From assembly GCF_033971325.1 (NCBI RefSeq), contig NZ_CP117180.1, positions 1,628,951-1,692,950 of the forward strand: DNA of 64,000 nt. Reading direction: 5' to 3'. The DNA comes from Hydrogenobacter sp. T-2. GTDB taxonomy: Bacteria > Aquificota > Aquificia > Aquificales > Aquificaceae. The first letter of the stretch is position 1, and each line of letters starts with the position of its first letter. The notes below the pieces were generated by a model. That model had not been told where the DNA came from, did no database searches, and was given only the letters and a program-made list of their open reading frames with translations. Of the stretch, positions 18,218 through 26,219 are shown one piece after another. Position numbers and translations under genes: made by a program.

Positions 18218-18653
18218 CTTTTACCTCCAACTCAAGCACCATTTGAAGGGCGTTTTCACCGTCAGAGTAATACTTTTTCCTTTCTGAAACTATTTTAAAA
18301 CCCAAAGACTGATAAAGTCTGATAGCCCTTATGTTAGACCGTCTCACATCCAGCAAAAAACGCTCCGCTTTTCCACTAAGGTAGTCTATAAGAAAACCCA
18401 TAAGCCTTTTGCCGTAGCCTCTGCCCCATCGGTCTTTCCTTATAGCTATGGACATTAGAGTGGCATCCTCAAAGATTTTCCACACAACCGCATAGCCTAC
18501 TATTTTTCCGTCCTCCTCAAGCACAAACTTATAGGAATGTTTAAGTTCAAACTCTCTCTCAAAAGCCTTTCTGCTCCATGCGTCAGAATTAAAACACTCT
18601 TGATTTATACTCAGCACTTCCTCTATGTCTTCTGATTTCATCTCCCTTATCAT
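18177..18653 (-). CDS. rimI: GNAT N-acetyltransferase, RimI type
   Basis: 158 aa when started at 18653, where the ATG overlaps the stop of the upstream gene (ATGA). The acetyl-CoA loop RWGRGYGKRLM and RRSNIRAIRLYQSLGFKIV are classic RimI/GNAT motifs. RimI acetylates the N-terminus of ribosomal protein S18; other targets are possible. Confidence 0.85.
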   Translation of the reverse strand: MIREMKSEDIEEVLSINQECFNSDAWSRKAFEREFELKHSYKFVLEEDGKIVGYAVVWKIFEDATLMSIAIRKDRWGRGYGKRLMGFLIDYLSGKAERFLLDVRRSNIRAIRLYQSLGFKIVSERKKYYSDGENALQMVLELEVKDENKGKTSEAVGK

Positions 18654-19018
18654 CTGGTATACTCTTTTGCACCCTCCGTTATAAGGCTCCATATAAGGTA
18701 AGCAACGGGCTCTGGAACTATAACCGTCTTTTTGTTTCCAGTTTTTACTAGTACTTCATGAAGGTCGCTTTTTACTACCGCATCACCCGTAAGCTCAAAG
18801 AGCACATCGATACTATCTTCAAGGGACTCCAACATACTCCTTGCATCTCTGAAGTAGGCTATGCCCTTCTCCTTGGCAAGTTTTACGCTCTGTAGGTCTT
18901 CTTTTGGCTCTGCCACCGCTATAACCCTTACATTGTCTGACCGCACACTCAAAAGGGCATCAAGAAACTGACTTCCTACCCTTCCAAGACCTGCTATGGC
19001 TACACTTATCCTCCGCAT
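18650..19018 (-). CDS. Small Rossmann-fold NAD(P)-binding protein
   Basis: 122 aa. The N-terminus RISVAIAGLGRVGSQFLDALL is a clear GxGxxG dinucleotide-binding motif, and DSIDVLFELTGD resembles the N-terminal domain of homoserine or aspartate dehydrogenases. No catalytic domain follows, so it is a lone binding domain or an old truncation; the C-terminus is compact and in frame. Function is unknown. Confidence 0.6.
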   Translation of the reverse strand: MRRISVAIAGLGRVGSQFLDALLSVRSDNVRVIAVAEPKEDLQSVKLAKEKGIAYFRDARSMLESLEDSIDVLFELTGDAVVKSDLHEVLVKTGNKKTVIVPEPVAYLIWSLITEGAKEYTR

Positions 19019-19063
19019 TTTTTACCTCCACAAAGGCTTCATTTGAGATTATATTAAATTCTT

Positions 19064-20179
19064 ATGATAGCGGAGACAAAAGAAAAGTTGGAAGAGCTAA
19101 AGGCGAAGTTTGAGGACTTAAAATCTACCTTGGACCCTCAAGTCTTGAAAGAGGAGTTAGAAGCAATAGATAAAAAAATGGCTAACGCAGATTTCTGGGA
19201 AGATACCGAAGGGGCAAAGAGCCTTACTCAAAGAAGAAGGTGGCTTGAGGAGAACATAAGGGAGCTTGAAGAAATACAAAAGGTCCTCCAAGACGTGGAG
19301 GAAATACTCCAGATTACACCAGAAGAAGACTTAGAAACTCTCCAGATGCTAAGGGAGGAGTTAGAGAGGATAGAAAAGCCCATAAGGGACTTGGAGATAA
19401 AGGCTTTTCTCTCCGATGAGATGGATTCAAAGAACGCTTACCTGACAATTCAAGCAGGTGCTGGTGGCACGGAAGCCTGCGATTGGGCGAATATGCTACT
19501 CCGAATGTATAAACGCTGGGCGGAAAGGCATGGCTACGAGGTTGAAGTGATAGATATAAACCCAGACGATGTGGCGGGAATAAAAAGTGCAACTCTTCTA
19601 ATAAAAGGTCCATACGCCTACGGATACCTCAAAGGTGAGCACGGGGTCCATAGGCTTGTGAGGATATCTCCCTTTGATGCTAACGCAAGAAGACACACAT
19701 CCTTCGCCAGCGTGAGCGTAACTCCACAGATAGATGAGACTATAAACATAGAGATAAGGGAAGAGGATATTGAGATGGAAACCTTCAGAGCAAGTGGTGC
19801 GGGAGGTCAATATGTAAACAAGACAGACACTGCGGTGAGGCTCAGGCACAAGCCAACAGGCATAGTGGTATCCTGCCAGCAAGAGAGGTCTCAGCTCCAG
19901 AACAGGCTGAAAGCCCTTGAGCTTCTCAAGGCTAAGCTCTACCAGCTTGAACTTCAAAAACTTGAGGAAAAAAAGAAAGCCCTTGAGGGTGAAAAAACAG
20001 ACATAGGCTGGGGCTATCAGATAAGGTCCTATATATTCCAACCCTACCAGCTTGTGAAGGACCTTAGAACTGGTCTTGAGATAGGCAATGTCTCGGAGGT
20101 AATGGAGGGCGACATAGACCCCTTTATAGAGGAGTATCTCAGATGGAAGGCAAAGGAAAAGGCAGGAGCTACCTCTTAA
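19064..20179 (+). CDS. prfB: Peptide chain release factor 2
   Basis: 371 aa. The GGQ motif ([18 protein letters not shown]) and the RF2-specific SPF tripeptide ([12 protein letters not shown]), which reads UGA and UAA, are present. Reading is continuous from ATG 19064; there is no in-frame UGA and no programmed +1 shift as in E. coli prfB. The end overlaps hydB by 37 bp. Confidence 0.95.
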   Translation: MIAETKEKLEELKAKFEDLKSTLDPQVLKEELEAIDKKMANADFWEDTEGAKSLTQRRRWLEENIRELEEIQKVLQDVEEILQITPEEDLETLQMLREELERIEKPIRDLEIKAFLSDEMDSKNAYLTIQAGAGGTEACDWANMLLRMYKRWAERHGYEVEVIDINPDDVAGIKSATLLIKGPYAYGYLKGEHGVHRLVRISPFDANARRHTSFASVSVTPQIDETINIEIREEDIEMETFRASGAGGQYVNKTDTAVRLRHKPTGIVVSCQQERSQLQNRLKALELLKAKLYQLELQKLEEKKKALEGEKTDIGWGYQIRSYIFQPYQLVKDLRTGLEIGNVSEVMEGDIDPFIEEYLRWKAKEKAGATS

Positions 20180-21249
20180 GCCTTGAGGGGATTAGGGAGC
20201 TATTTGAAGCATTAAAGGATGGCTACATAGTCTTGGCTCCTAAGCTAAGGGATGGGCTTATTGCCCTCTCTGAGGTCCAGAGCCTTGAGGAGCTACCTCT
20301 TGGCTATAGGAACATAGAAGCACCTGGCTTTTGCGTGATAGAAAAGGTAGAGGGCTACTTTACCTACACGCACCCTTATAACTCCTTTAAAAGTTTTTTA
20401 CATCCCACGGAGCTTCCGCTCATTAGAGTGAGGAAAGAAAGAGAAGATTTGAATTTTCAAACCCTTGTGCCAGAGGAAAAGGCTATGTGCCTCTTTGATA
20501 TAAGAGCCTGTGATTTATCTGCTCTTAAAGTGCTTGACACAGTCTTTCTTTACAAAAACCCCCATCCTGACCCCTATTATGCAAGTTTGAGAGAGGGTCT
20601 TTTCGTGCTTGCGGTAAACTGTTCTTATGCCACTTCAACCTGTTTTTGCACCACTATGGAGACGGGTCCAGAGGTAAAAGAAGGATACGACCTGCTTATC
20701 ACGGAGCTTTCTGAAGGCTTTTTAACAGAGGTAGGCTCAGAGAAGGGTAAAAGGATAATAGAAAAGGTAAAGGATAAAAGAGAGGCGGAAGGTAAGCATT
20801 TTGAAGAGAAGAGAAAGATACTTGAAAAAACAGAGCTTACGATGAAGAGGGCTTTTCAGACGGAAGGTCTCACAAAAAGGCTATATGAAAGAATGGATGC
20901 GAAATACTGGGAGCATATAGAAAAACGCTGTGTTGCCTGCACCTCTTGCACTCAAGCGTGCCCTACCTGTTTTTGCTTTGATATCATTGAAAGAAACAAC
21001 CTTGAGTTAGAGGAAAGTCTAAGGGTAAGGGTCTGGGACTCTTGCTTTTCACCCTCTTTTGCCACAGTCCACCGCTTCAATCTAAGACAGAGCGTCCACT
21101 CAAGATACAGACAGTGGCTCATGCATAAGTTTGCCTATTGGGTAGGCCAGTTTGACTGTTTTGGTTGTGTGGGTTGTGGAAGGTGCATAACATGGTGTCC
21201 AGTAGGTATAGACATAAGGGAGGAGGTAAGAAGAATTGCCTACGCTTGA
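20143..21249 (+). CDS. hydB: Group 3b [NiFe]-hydrogenase iron-sulfur subunit (HydB/sulfhydrogenase beta)
   Basis: 368 aa. The C-terminal part has two 4Fe-4S cluster sets: [14 protein letters not shown] near residue 265 and [15 protein letters not shown] near residue 340. It passes electrons between the NiFe core and the flavin subunit. It is first of hydB-hydG-hydD-hydA, all overlapping. The cytosolic complex couples H2 with NADP(H) and may reduce sulfur. Confidence 0.88.
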   Translation: MEGKGKGRSYLLSLEGIRELFEALKDGYIVLAPKLRDGLIALSEVQSLEELPLGYRNIEAPGFCVIEKVEGYFTYTHPYNSFKSFLHPTELPLIRVRKEREDLNFQTLVPEEKAMCLFDIRACDLSALKVLDTVFLYKNPHPDPYYASLREGLFVLAVNCSYATSTCFCTTMETGPEVKEGYDLLITELSEGFLTEVGSEKGKRIIEKVKDKREAEGKHFEEKRKILEKTELTMKRAFQTEGLTKRLYERMDAKYWEHIEKRCVACTSCTQACPTCFCFDIIERNNLELEESLRVRVWDSCFSPSFATVHRFNLRQSVHSRYRQWLMHKFAYWVGQFDCFGCVGCGRCITWCPVGIDIREEVRRIAYA

Positions 21250-22036
21250 GAACCCCTACCTTTTGAAGGCAGGAAGGGTGGAGAAAGTGATAAAGGAGTG
21301 TGATGGAGTTTATACCTTTCATGTAAGGACTCAAGAGCCTGCCTATCCAGGGCAGTATAACATGCTATACGCCTTTGGTGTGGGAGAAGCACCTATCACA
21401 ATAGCCAGCATGGAAGAAGGCTACATAGTCCACACAGTGAGAGCGGTGGGTGATGTAACAAGACATATAGACCAGCTAAGGGAAGGAGACTACCTCTATT
21501 GGAGGGGTCCATATGGCAATCGCTGGGAGATAGAAAGGGCTTATAACAAGACCCTCCTTATAATCTCGGGAGGTCTTGGTCTTGCAGCAACAAGATGGGT
21601 CTTTGAAGAGGCTCTCAACAAACCCATTAAGAGACTTGTTCATCTTTACGGTTCAAAGGACTACGATAGCCTTCTTTACAGATACCTTTATGAAAACTGG
21701 AGCTCAAAGGTGGAGTTTTACATAACCCTCGGCAAACCAGACCCAAGATGGAAGGGAAGGGTAGGTCTTATAACGGAAATATTGAAGGACTTGGAGCTTG
21801 ACAAGGACACGGTGGTTTTTGCCTGCGGACCGGACCCTATGGTAAAGGCTTGCGTGAAGATTCTTGAGGAAAAGGGTTTGCTTCTGGAAAACCTTTACGC
21901 GTCTTTGGAAAGACATATGAAATGTTCTGTTGGAACCTGTGGACACTGCATGATAGGTCCATACTTTGTTTGCAAGGATGGTCCCATATTCCGGTATGAC
22001 CTCATAAGAGAATACTTTGAGAGGAAAGAGGTATGA
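21236..22036 (+). CDS. hydG: Group 3b hydrogenase FAD/NAD(P)-binding subunit (HydG/gamma)
   Basis: 266 aa. The start is a TTG at 21236 behind GGAGG, overlapping the hydB stop. A ferredoxin-reductase-like FAD domain (PGQYNMLYAFGVGEAPITIA) is followed by an NAD domain (LLIISGGLGLAATRWVF, VFACGPDPMVKAC) and C-terminal 2Fe-2S cysteines (CSVGTCGHCMIG ending in FVCKDGPIF). It is the NADP(H) entry/exit point of the complex. Confidence 0.88.
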   Translation: MPTLENPYLLKAGRVEKVIKECDGVYTFHVRTQEPAYPGQYNMLYAFGVGEAPITIASMEEGYIVHTVRAVGDVTRHIDQLREGDYLYWRGPYGNRWEIERAYNKTLLIISGGLGLAATRWVFEEALNKPIKRLVHLYGSKDYDSLLYRYLYENWSSKVEFYITLGKPDPRWKGRVGLITEILKDLELDKDTVVFACGPDPMVKACVKILEEKGLLLENLYASLERHMKCSVGTCGHCMIGPYFVCKDGPIFRYDLIREYFERKEV

Positions 22037-22776
22037 GGGTAGGTGTTTTCAAGTTTTCTTCCTGCGATGGCTGTCAGCTCGCCTTTTTTGAGCTTGAGGA
22101 GGAACTCTTAAGGCTTTCTGAAAGGCTTGAGATACAATACTTCCTTGAAGCATCCTCTAAGAACACATGGGACTACTTTGACCTTGCCTTCGTGGAAGGC
22201 TCCATATCCACCCCAGAGGAGGAGGAAAGGATAAGGAGGATAAGAGAGAGCTCAAGGTCTCTTGTAGCCATAGGTGCTTGTGCGGTTTCTGGAGGCATTC
22301 AATCCGCAAGGAACTTTGAAAACTTTTCAGAGGTATACTTTTCAGTGTATTCTGGAAGATACGAAGTGAACCCCCTTTCAAAACCTCTCTCTGACTTTGT
22401 AAAGGTAGACTTGGAAATAAGAGGTTGTCCCATAAACAAGGAAGCCTTAAGGGAAGTGCTTATAGCCCTTCTGCAAGGCAAAAGCCCACAACTCCCATCT
22501 TATCCTGTTTGTTTGGAGTGCAAAAGGAAGGGTAATCCCTGCGTGGTGGTAGCCAAAGGGCTCATCTGTCTTGGACCAATAACCGTGGCGGGTTGTGGAG
22601 CTCTCTGTCCCACTTTTGAAAGAGGTTGTTATGGCTGTTATGGTCCTGTGGAGAAACCAAACCTGCAAGCACTCCTTGAAGGCTACAGTAGGCTAAGGGT
22701 ATCTCAAGAACTTCTAAAGGAGCTTTTGAGGATTTCCTTCAATGGTTACAATAAAAGCATAAGGGAATGGCTATGA
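22033..22776 (+). CDS. hydD: Group 3b hydrogenase small subunit (HydD/delta)
   Basis: 247 aa. The proximal cluster motif FKFSSCDGCQLAFFELE and IGACAVSGGIQSARN are small-subunit signatures; further cysteines lie at CPINKEAL and in the CLECKRKGNPCVVV and CYGCYGP segments. It overlaps hydG by an ATGA and hydA by an ATGA. Confidence 0.88.
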   Translation: MRVGVFKFSSCDGCQLAFFELEEELLRLSERLEIQYFLEASSKNTWDYFDLAFVEGSISTPEEEERIRRIRESSRSLVAIGACAVSGGIQSARNFENFSEVYFSVYSGRYEVNPLSKPLSDFVKVDLEIRGCPINKEALREVLIALLQGKSPQLPSYPVCLECKRKGNPCVVVAKGLICLGPITVAGCGALCPTFERGCYGCYGPVEKPNLQALLEGYSRLRVSQELLKELLRISFNGYNKSIREWL

Positions 22777-24062
22777 AGGTTCAGATAGAAGCCCTCACAA
22801 GGGTAGAGGGAGAAGGTAGCCTTGAGGTGTTTTTAAGGGATGGAAAACCAGAAAGTCTAAGGCTTTCAATATACGAGCCACCAAGGTTCATAGAAGGTAT
22901 ACTCAAAGGAAAGCCTTACCAAGTTATACCAGACATTACCGCACGCATATGTGGAATATGCCCCATCGCTTATCAGATGAGCGGTGCTCAGGCTATAGAG
23001 GACGCCTTCTGCGTCAAAATACCAGAAGATATAGAAGAAATTAGAAGGCTAATGTATTTTGGAGAGTGGGTTCAGAGCCACGCATTGCACGTATTTTTCC
23101 TACATCTTCCCGATTTTTTCAACGTCCCATCAATTATTGAGCTTTCCAAAATAGACAAGGGTCTTGTGCTTGCAGGGATGGAGATAAAAAGGGCAGGGAG
23201 CCTTATAATCCAAGCTCTCGGAGGAAGAACTTCTCATCCAGTTTCTGTTGTCCCAGGTGGCTTTAGTGCTCTTCCCGAGAGCCTTTCGGAGCTAAAGGAG
23301 ACCCTTGAAAAGGCTCTTGAAAAAGCTCTATGGACTGTGGAAAAACTAAAGGCTCTTACTTTTCCAGACTTTGAACTCAAGGAGGTTTTATTTGTCTCTC
23401 TCATAGAGGAGGATTATCCAATACTTAAGGGAGATATCTATCTTGAAGGCGTAAGGGTTAGTCCAAGAGAGTTCAAGAGTGTCTTTGTAGAGTTTGAAGT
23501 CCCCTATTCCACCGCCAAGCATGCCATGACAAAGGATGGAAGGGTTTACTTGGTAGGTCCTATAGCTCGTTTTAACAACGCCTTTGAAAAGCTCTCACCA
23601 CTTGCCATAGAGACCGCTCATAAACTAAGCCTTGAACCCATGGTAAAAAACCCCCACAAAGGCATTTTTGTAAGAATTGTAGAGATAGTCCATGCCCTTG
23701 AAAGGTCTATTCGGATAGTGAAGGACTACAAAAAGCCACAAAAAAGTAAAGTTGAAGTGGTCCCAAAGAGCTCTACTGGTTATGGAGTATCAGAGGCACC
23801 AAGAGGCATACTCTGGCATTCCTATTCCTTTGACAGTGAAGGCAGGATACTAAGTGCGGACATAATCCCGCCTACCTCTCAAAACCAAAGAGCCATAGAG
23901 CTTTCCCTTTGGGAGCTTATAAAGGACAGGGAAAATCTCAAGGAGGATTGGCTTAGAGACCATGCGGAGCCTGTGATAAGGAGCTTTGACCCCTGTATCT
24001 CTTGTGCTACGCACTTTCTTAAGGTAAGCCTCAAAGATGCTGAGAAGTTTACTTTGGCTTGA
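22773..24062 (+). CDS. hydA: Group 3b [NiFe]-hydrogenase large subunit (HydA/alpha)
   Basis: 429 aa from the ATG at 22773, which overlaps the hydD stop and lies 6 nt after GGGA; an in-frame ATG at 22767 is less well placed. NiFe ligands are in the L1 motif RICGICP and the L2 motif DPCISCATHFL near the end. It holds the H2-activating site. The C-terminal tail after the DPCxxC motif is short, so maturation-protease cleavage removes few or no residues. The maturation genes are not in this window. Confidence 0.9.
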   Translation: MKVQIEALTRVEGEGSLEVFLRDGKPESLRLSIYEPPRFIEGILKGKPYQVIPDITARICGICPIAYQMSGAQAIEDAFCVKIPEDIEEIRRLMYFGEWVQSHALHVFFLHLPDFFNVPSIIELSKIDKGLVLAGMEIKRAGSLIIQALGGRTSHPVSVVPGGFSALPESLSELKETLEKALEKALWTVEKLKALTFPDFELKEVLFVSLIEEDYPILKGDIYLEGVRVSPREFKSVFVEFEVPYSTAKHAMTKDGRVYLVGPIARFNNAFEKLSPLAIETAHKLSLEPMVKNPHKGIFVRIVEIVHALERSIRIVKDYKKPQKSKVEVVPKSSTGYGVSEAPRGILWHSYSFDSEGRILSADIIPPTSQNQRAIELSLWELIKDRENLKEDWLRDHAEPVIRSFDPCISCATHFLKVSLKDAEKFTLA

Positions 24063-24720
24063 GGAGGTCTCTTCCACGCAAGAAGTAGCAAAAAGGGTCT
24101 CTGTGGGCACTGTGGTGGTTGCAAACAGGCAAACTTCTGGTCGTGGAAGGCTTGGAAGACACTGGCACTCTCCAGAGGGTGGGCTGTATTTTAGCTTTTC
24201 TATTCCAGCAGGCATAAAAGACGAGGCTACTTTACCTCTTGTGATAGCTCACTCGGTGGCTTCTTACCTAAAAGCTCTTGGCTTTATGCCTGCCATAAAG
24301 TGGGTCAATGACCTTTATGTGGGTGGGAAGAAGGTCTGTGGCGTTCTCACAGAAAGGCTAAGGGACAGGATAGTTATAGGTGTGGGAATTAATCTCAACC
24401 AAGAGAGCTTTCCAAAGGACCTTGAAGCCATATCTCTTAGAATGCTTAGTGGTAAGACCTTTAATAAGGTTAGTTTCCTTCTGGAGCTTTTAGGGTTTAT
24501 TGAGAGGGACATAGAAAAGCTCAATGCCTTTGGCTTTGTTGCCTTCAAACAAGCCATAGAAGACAGGCTACTTTTCAAGGATAGTGAGGTCATACTTTAC
24601 ACTCCAGAGCCAGTGGTTGGCATTTTAAAGGGCATCTCTGAGGAGGGAAGCCTGCTTTTGCTAACTCAAGAAGGTCTCAAGTCTTTTAGTGTAGGAGACC
24701 TTACCCTTAGGGCTTTGTGA
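24037..24720 (+). CDS. birA: Biotin-[acetyl-CoA-carboxylase] ligase
   Basis: 227 aa catalytic domain with no N-terminal DNA-binding domain, so it is a ligase only. Biotin/ATP loop GRGRLGRHWHSPEGGLY and KWVNDLYVGGKKVCG are conserved. The GIGVNLN-like segment reads VIGVGINLNQ. It activates AccB-type carriers used by biotin carboxylases such as the one at 754-2085. It overlaps hydA by 26 bp. Confidence 0.92.
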   Translation: MLRSLLWLEEVSSTQEVAKRVSVGTVVVANRQTSGRGRLGRHWHSPEGGLYFSFSIPAGIKDEATLPLVIAHSVASYLKALGFMPAIKWVNDLYVGGKKVCGVLTERLRDRIVIGVGINLNQESFPKDLEAISLRMLSGKTFNKVSFLLELLGFIERDIEKLNAFGFVAFKQAIEDRLLFKDSEVILYTPEPVVGILKGISEEGSLLLLTQEGLKSFSVGDLTLRAL

Positions 24721-24736
24721 TGTTATACTTTAAGCC

Positions 24737-25360
24737 ATGCTAAAGATTGCTCTACCAAAGGGCAGGCTCTTTGAAGAAAGCCTTGAGCTTTTTCTCAAAA
24801 AGGGAATAATACAAGAGGGCTTTGAAGAGGGAAGAAGGCTAAGCGTAAGGGTTGGAGACTATGAGTTTCTCCTTGTGAAACCCTTTGATGTGCCTGTTTA
24901 TGTAGAAAACGGCGTAGCGGACCTTGGAGTGGTTGGCAGAGATGTCCTACTTGAGAAAAAACCAGACCTGTATGTGCTTTTTGACCTTGGAATAGGCTTT
25001 TGTAGGATAGTGGTGGCGGGCAAGGAAGAAAACAGAGAAAAATACCTCAAGAGCTCCTACATAAAGGTTGCCACCAAATACCCTCGCATAACTCAAGAAT
25101 TTTTTTCAGAAAAGGGCATAAAGTGTAAGGTTATACCCTTGAGCGGTTCTGTGGAGCTTGCACCCCTCATTGGACTTTCTGACTTTATTGTGGACTTGGT
25201 GCAAACAGGAAGGACTTTGAGGGAAAACAACCTTGTGGTAATAGAAGAGATAACCACCTCTACCGCCATGCTCGTTTGCAACAGGGCAAGCTATAGAAAT
25301 AAAAAGGCAGAGGTTTTGAAGGTTCTTGAGAGGTTTGTGTGTTTGAGTTCTACACGGTAA
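24737..25360 (+). CDS. hisG: ATP phosphoribosyltransferase, short form
   Basis: 207 aa HisG(S) type, which needs a HisZ partner encoded elsewhere. KIALPKGRLFEES, the GVVGRDVLLE region and the PRPP loop VDLVQTGRTLRENNL are conserved. An extended -10 (TGTTATACT, ending 24729) lies 7 nt before the ATG. The last residues (CLSSTR) and the stop codon are encoded by a degenerate CRISPR repeat at 25341-25369, so the array abuts and invades the gene end. Confidence 0.93.
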   Translation: MLKIALPKGRLFEESLELFLKKGIIQEGFEEGRRLSVRVGDYEFLLVKPFDVPVYVENGVADLGVVGRDVLLEKKPDLYVLFDLGIGFCRIVVAGKEENREKYLKSSYIKVATKYPRITQEFFSEKGIKCKVIPLSGSVELAPLIGLSDFIVDLVQTGRTLRENNLVVIEEITTSTAMLVCNRASYRNKKAEVLKVLERFVCLSSTR

Positions 25361-25672
25361 ATAGGCAACTTAGAGAGGTGTTTCAACTCCACACGGTGGA
25401 TTAGCAACTGAGGAAGGTGAGGCTGTATATAGGTTATTATTCTGGTTTCAACTCCACACGGTGGATTAGCAACATTCTGTTTATCTGTCTGTTAGCATTA
25501 GCCCATGATGAGTTTCAACTCCACACGGTGGATTAGCAACTGAGGAAGGTGAGGCTGTATATAAGTTATTATTCTGGTTTCAACTCCACACGGTGGATTA
25601 GCAACAGGATCTTTATGAGCAGACCAGGGACGTTAAAGGTCCCGTTTCAACTCCACACGGTGGATTAGCAAC
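25341..25672 (-). CRISPR. CRISPR array: five intact 29-nt repeats and one degenerate terminal repeat
   Basis: Repeats at 25380-25408, 25445-25473, 25512-25540, 25577-25605 and 25644-25672 are identical; on the plus strand each starts GTTTCAACTCC and ends GGATTAGCAAC. A degenerate copy (21 of 29 matching) at 25341-25369 marks the trailer end. Spacers: 10 nt (25370-25379, truncated), 36, 38, 36 and 38 nt. Spacers 25409-25444 and 25541-25576 differ at one base only. In the minus-strand sense the repeat ends in GAAAC, the degenerate repeat is leader-distal, and a promoter lies to the right, so transcription is leftward. No cas genes lie in the window. Confidence 0.95.
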
Positions 25673-25692
25673 CTCAACTCACCACATAAAGA

Positions 25693-25721
25693 ATAATAAG
25701 ACATATCAAGCATTTTGTCAA
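25693..25721 (-). promoter_or_regulatory. CRISPR array promoter in the leader
   Basis: Minus strand: TTGACA (25721-25716), 17-bp spacer, TATTAT (25698-25693). The predicted start is near 25686, 14 nt before the first repeat. The -35 is preceded by a short inverted repeat (GGGGTGCCCC), a layout shared with the rRNA promoters. Confidence 0.6.
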
Positions 25722-25747
25722 GGGGGCACCCCTCTCAAGTGAAGGTG

Positions 25748-25764
25748 GTTTGCCAGAAGTGTCA
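25748..25764 (-). repeat. Degenerate copy of the rRNA leader/spacer element in the CRISPR leader
   Basis: Minus strand TGACACTTCTGGCAAAC resembles TGACATCTTGGCAACTG found in the rRNA leader and spacer. The match is partial and needs a 1-nt gap, so it may be chance. The rest of 25673-25830 holds no ORF. Confidence 0.25.
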
Positions 25765-25833
25765 GGTCCTGCAAGGTTGAGTGTGGTATTGTCAAATTTA
25801 AACCATTGAGAGACAAGGCTTTGAGGCATATGT

Positions 25834-25900
25834 CATCAAAACATCAAAGCATCACTACATCTTTATGCTAAAACATAAAAGCATAAGGGCATTAAAATAT
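25834..25900 (+). promoter_or_regulatory. 8-bp periodic CAT array, candidate operator of the RHH gene
   Basis: CAT occurs at 25834, 25842, 25850, 25858, 25874, 25882 and 25890 in exact 8-bp phase; the slots at 25866 and 25898 hold TGC and TAT. The octamers are mostly (C/A)AAA(G/A)CAT. The array stops 5 nt before the ATG of a ribbon-helix-helix gene. RHH repressors such as MetJ bind tandem 8-bp boxes cooperatively, so autoregulation is a natural reading. Confidence 0.5.
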
Positions 25901-25905
25901 AAGCT

Positions 25906-26118
25906 ATGAGAGGTAAGCAGAGGAAAAGGCAAAAGTTTAAGAGAACCACTATATCTCTACCCTATGACCTCTGGGAAAGCCTGCGTATAGAGAGCATAAA
26001 AAGGAATATCTCAATGGGAGAGCTAATAGCCAAAAAGTTAAAGGAGTTGGAAAAACTCAAAGAAAAGACCGCCATAATGGAAGTTGACGAGGAGAGACTT
26101 CTCAAGCCTCTTGAGTGA
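25906..26118 (+). CDS. Ribbon-helix-helix DNA-binding protein
   Basis: 70 aa. Basic N-terminus, then a strand KFKRTTISLPYDLWESL and helices LRIESIKRNISMGELIAKKL: a CopG/Arc-type fold. The C-terminal 20 residues (KTAIMEVDEERLLKPLE) are acidic. Such proteins are antitoxins or autorepressors; no toxin gene follows within 100 bp on this strand. The ATG at 25906 directly follows the periodic array. Confidence 0.6.
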   Translation: MRGKQRKRQKFKRTTISLPYDLWESLRIESIKRNISMGELIAKKLKELEKLKEKTAIMEVDEERLLKPLE

Positions 26119-26150
26119 ATACTACCCCCTTAACTTCAAAGACCAAAAAC

Positions 26151-26177
26151 CCTATTCAACTGCCAAGATGTCATGGA
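26151..26177 (-). repeat. Orphan copy of the rRNA leader/spacer element
   Basis: 25 of 27 bases match 57702-57728 in the 16S-23S spacer, including the flanking CC and ATGGA. On the minus strand it reads TCCATGACATCTTGGCA then GTTGAATAGG. It is preceded on that strand by a 6-bp hairpin (GGAAGC/GCTTCC, 26175-26190), as the rRNA leader copy is preceded by a hairpin. No rRNA or tRNA gene is present here. The 26119-26219 gap holds nothing else. Confidence 0.6.
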
Positions 26178-26219
26178 AGCACAGGCTTCCAAAAACCTAT
26201 GAAAGGGATTATACACCAT

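Noticed and set aside
19064..19200. Programmed frameshift in prfB
   Set aside because: The reading frame is continuous and contains no in-frame UGA or CUU-UGA slippery site near the start.
25341..26118. cas genes or a toxin partner beside the CRISPR array
   Set aside because: Only hisG, the leader and a 70-aa RHH gene are present; no Cas or toxin motif was seen in any frame.
25748..26190. Antitermination signal definitely controlling the CRISPR array
   Set aside because: The best array promoter (25693-25721) lies downstream of these elements, so RNA from it would not contain them. Kept only as a low-confidence idea.
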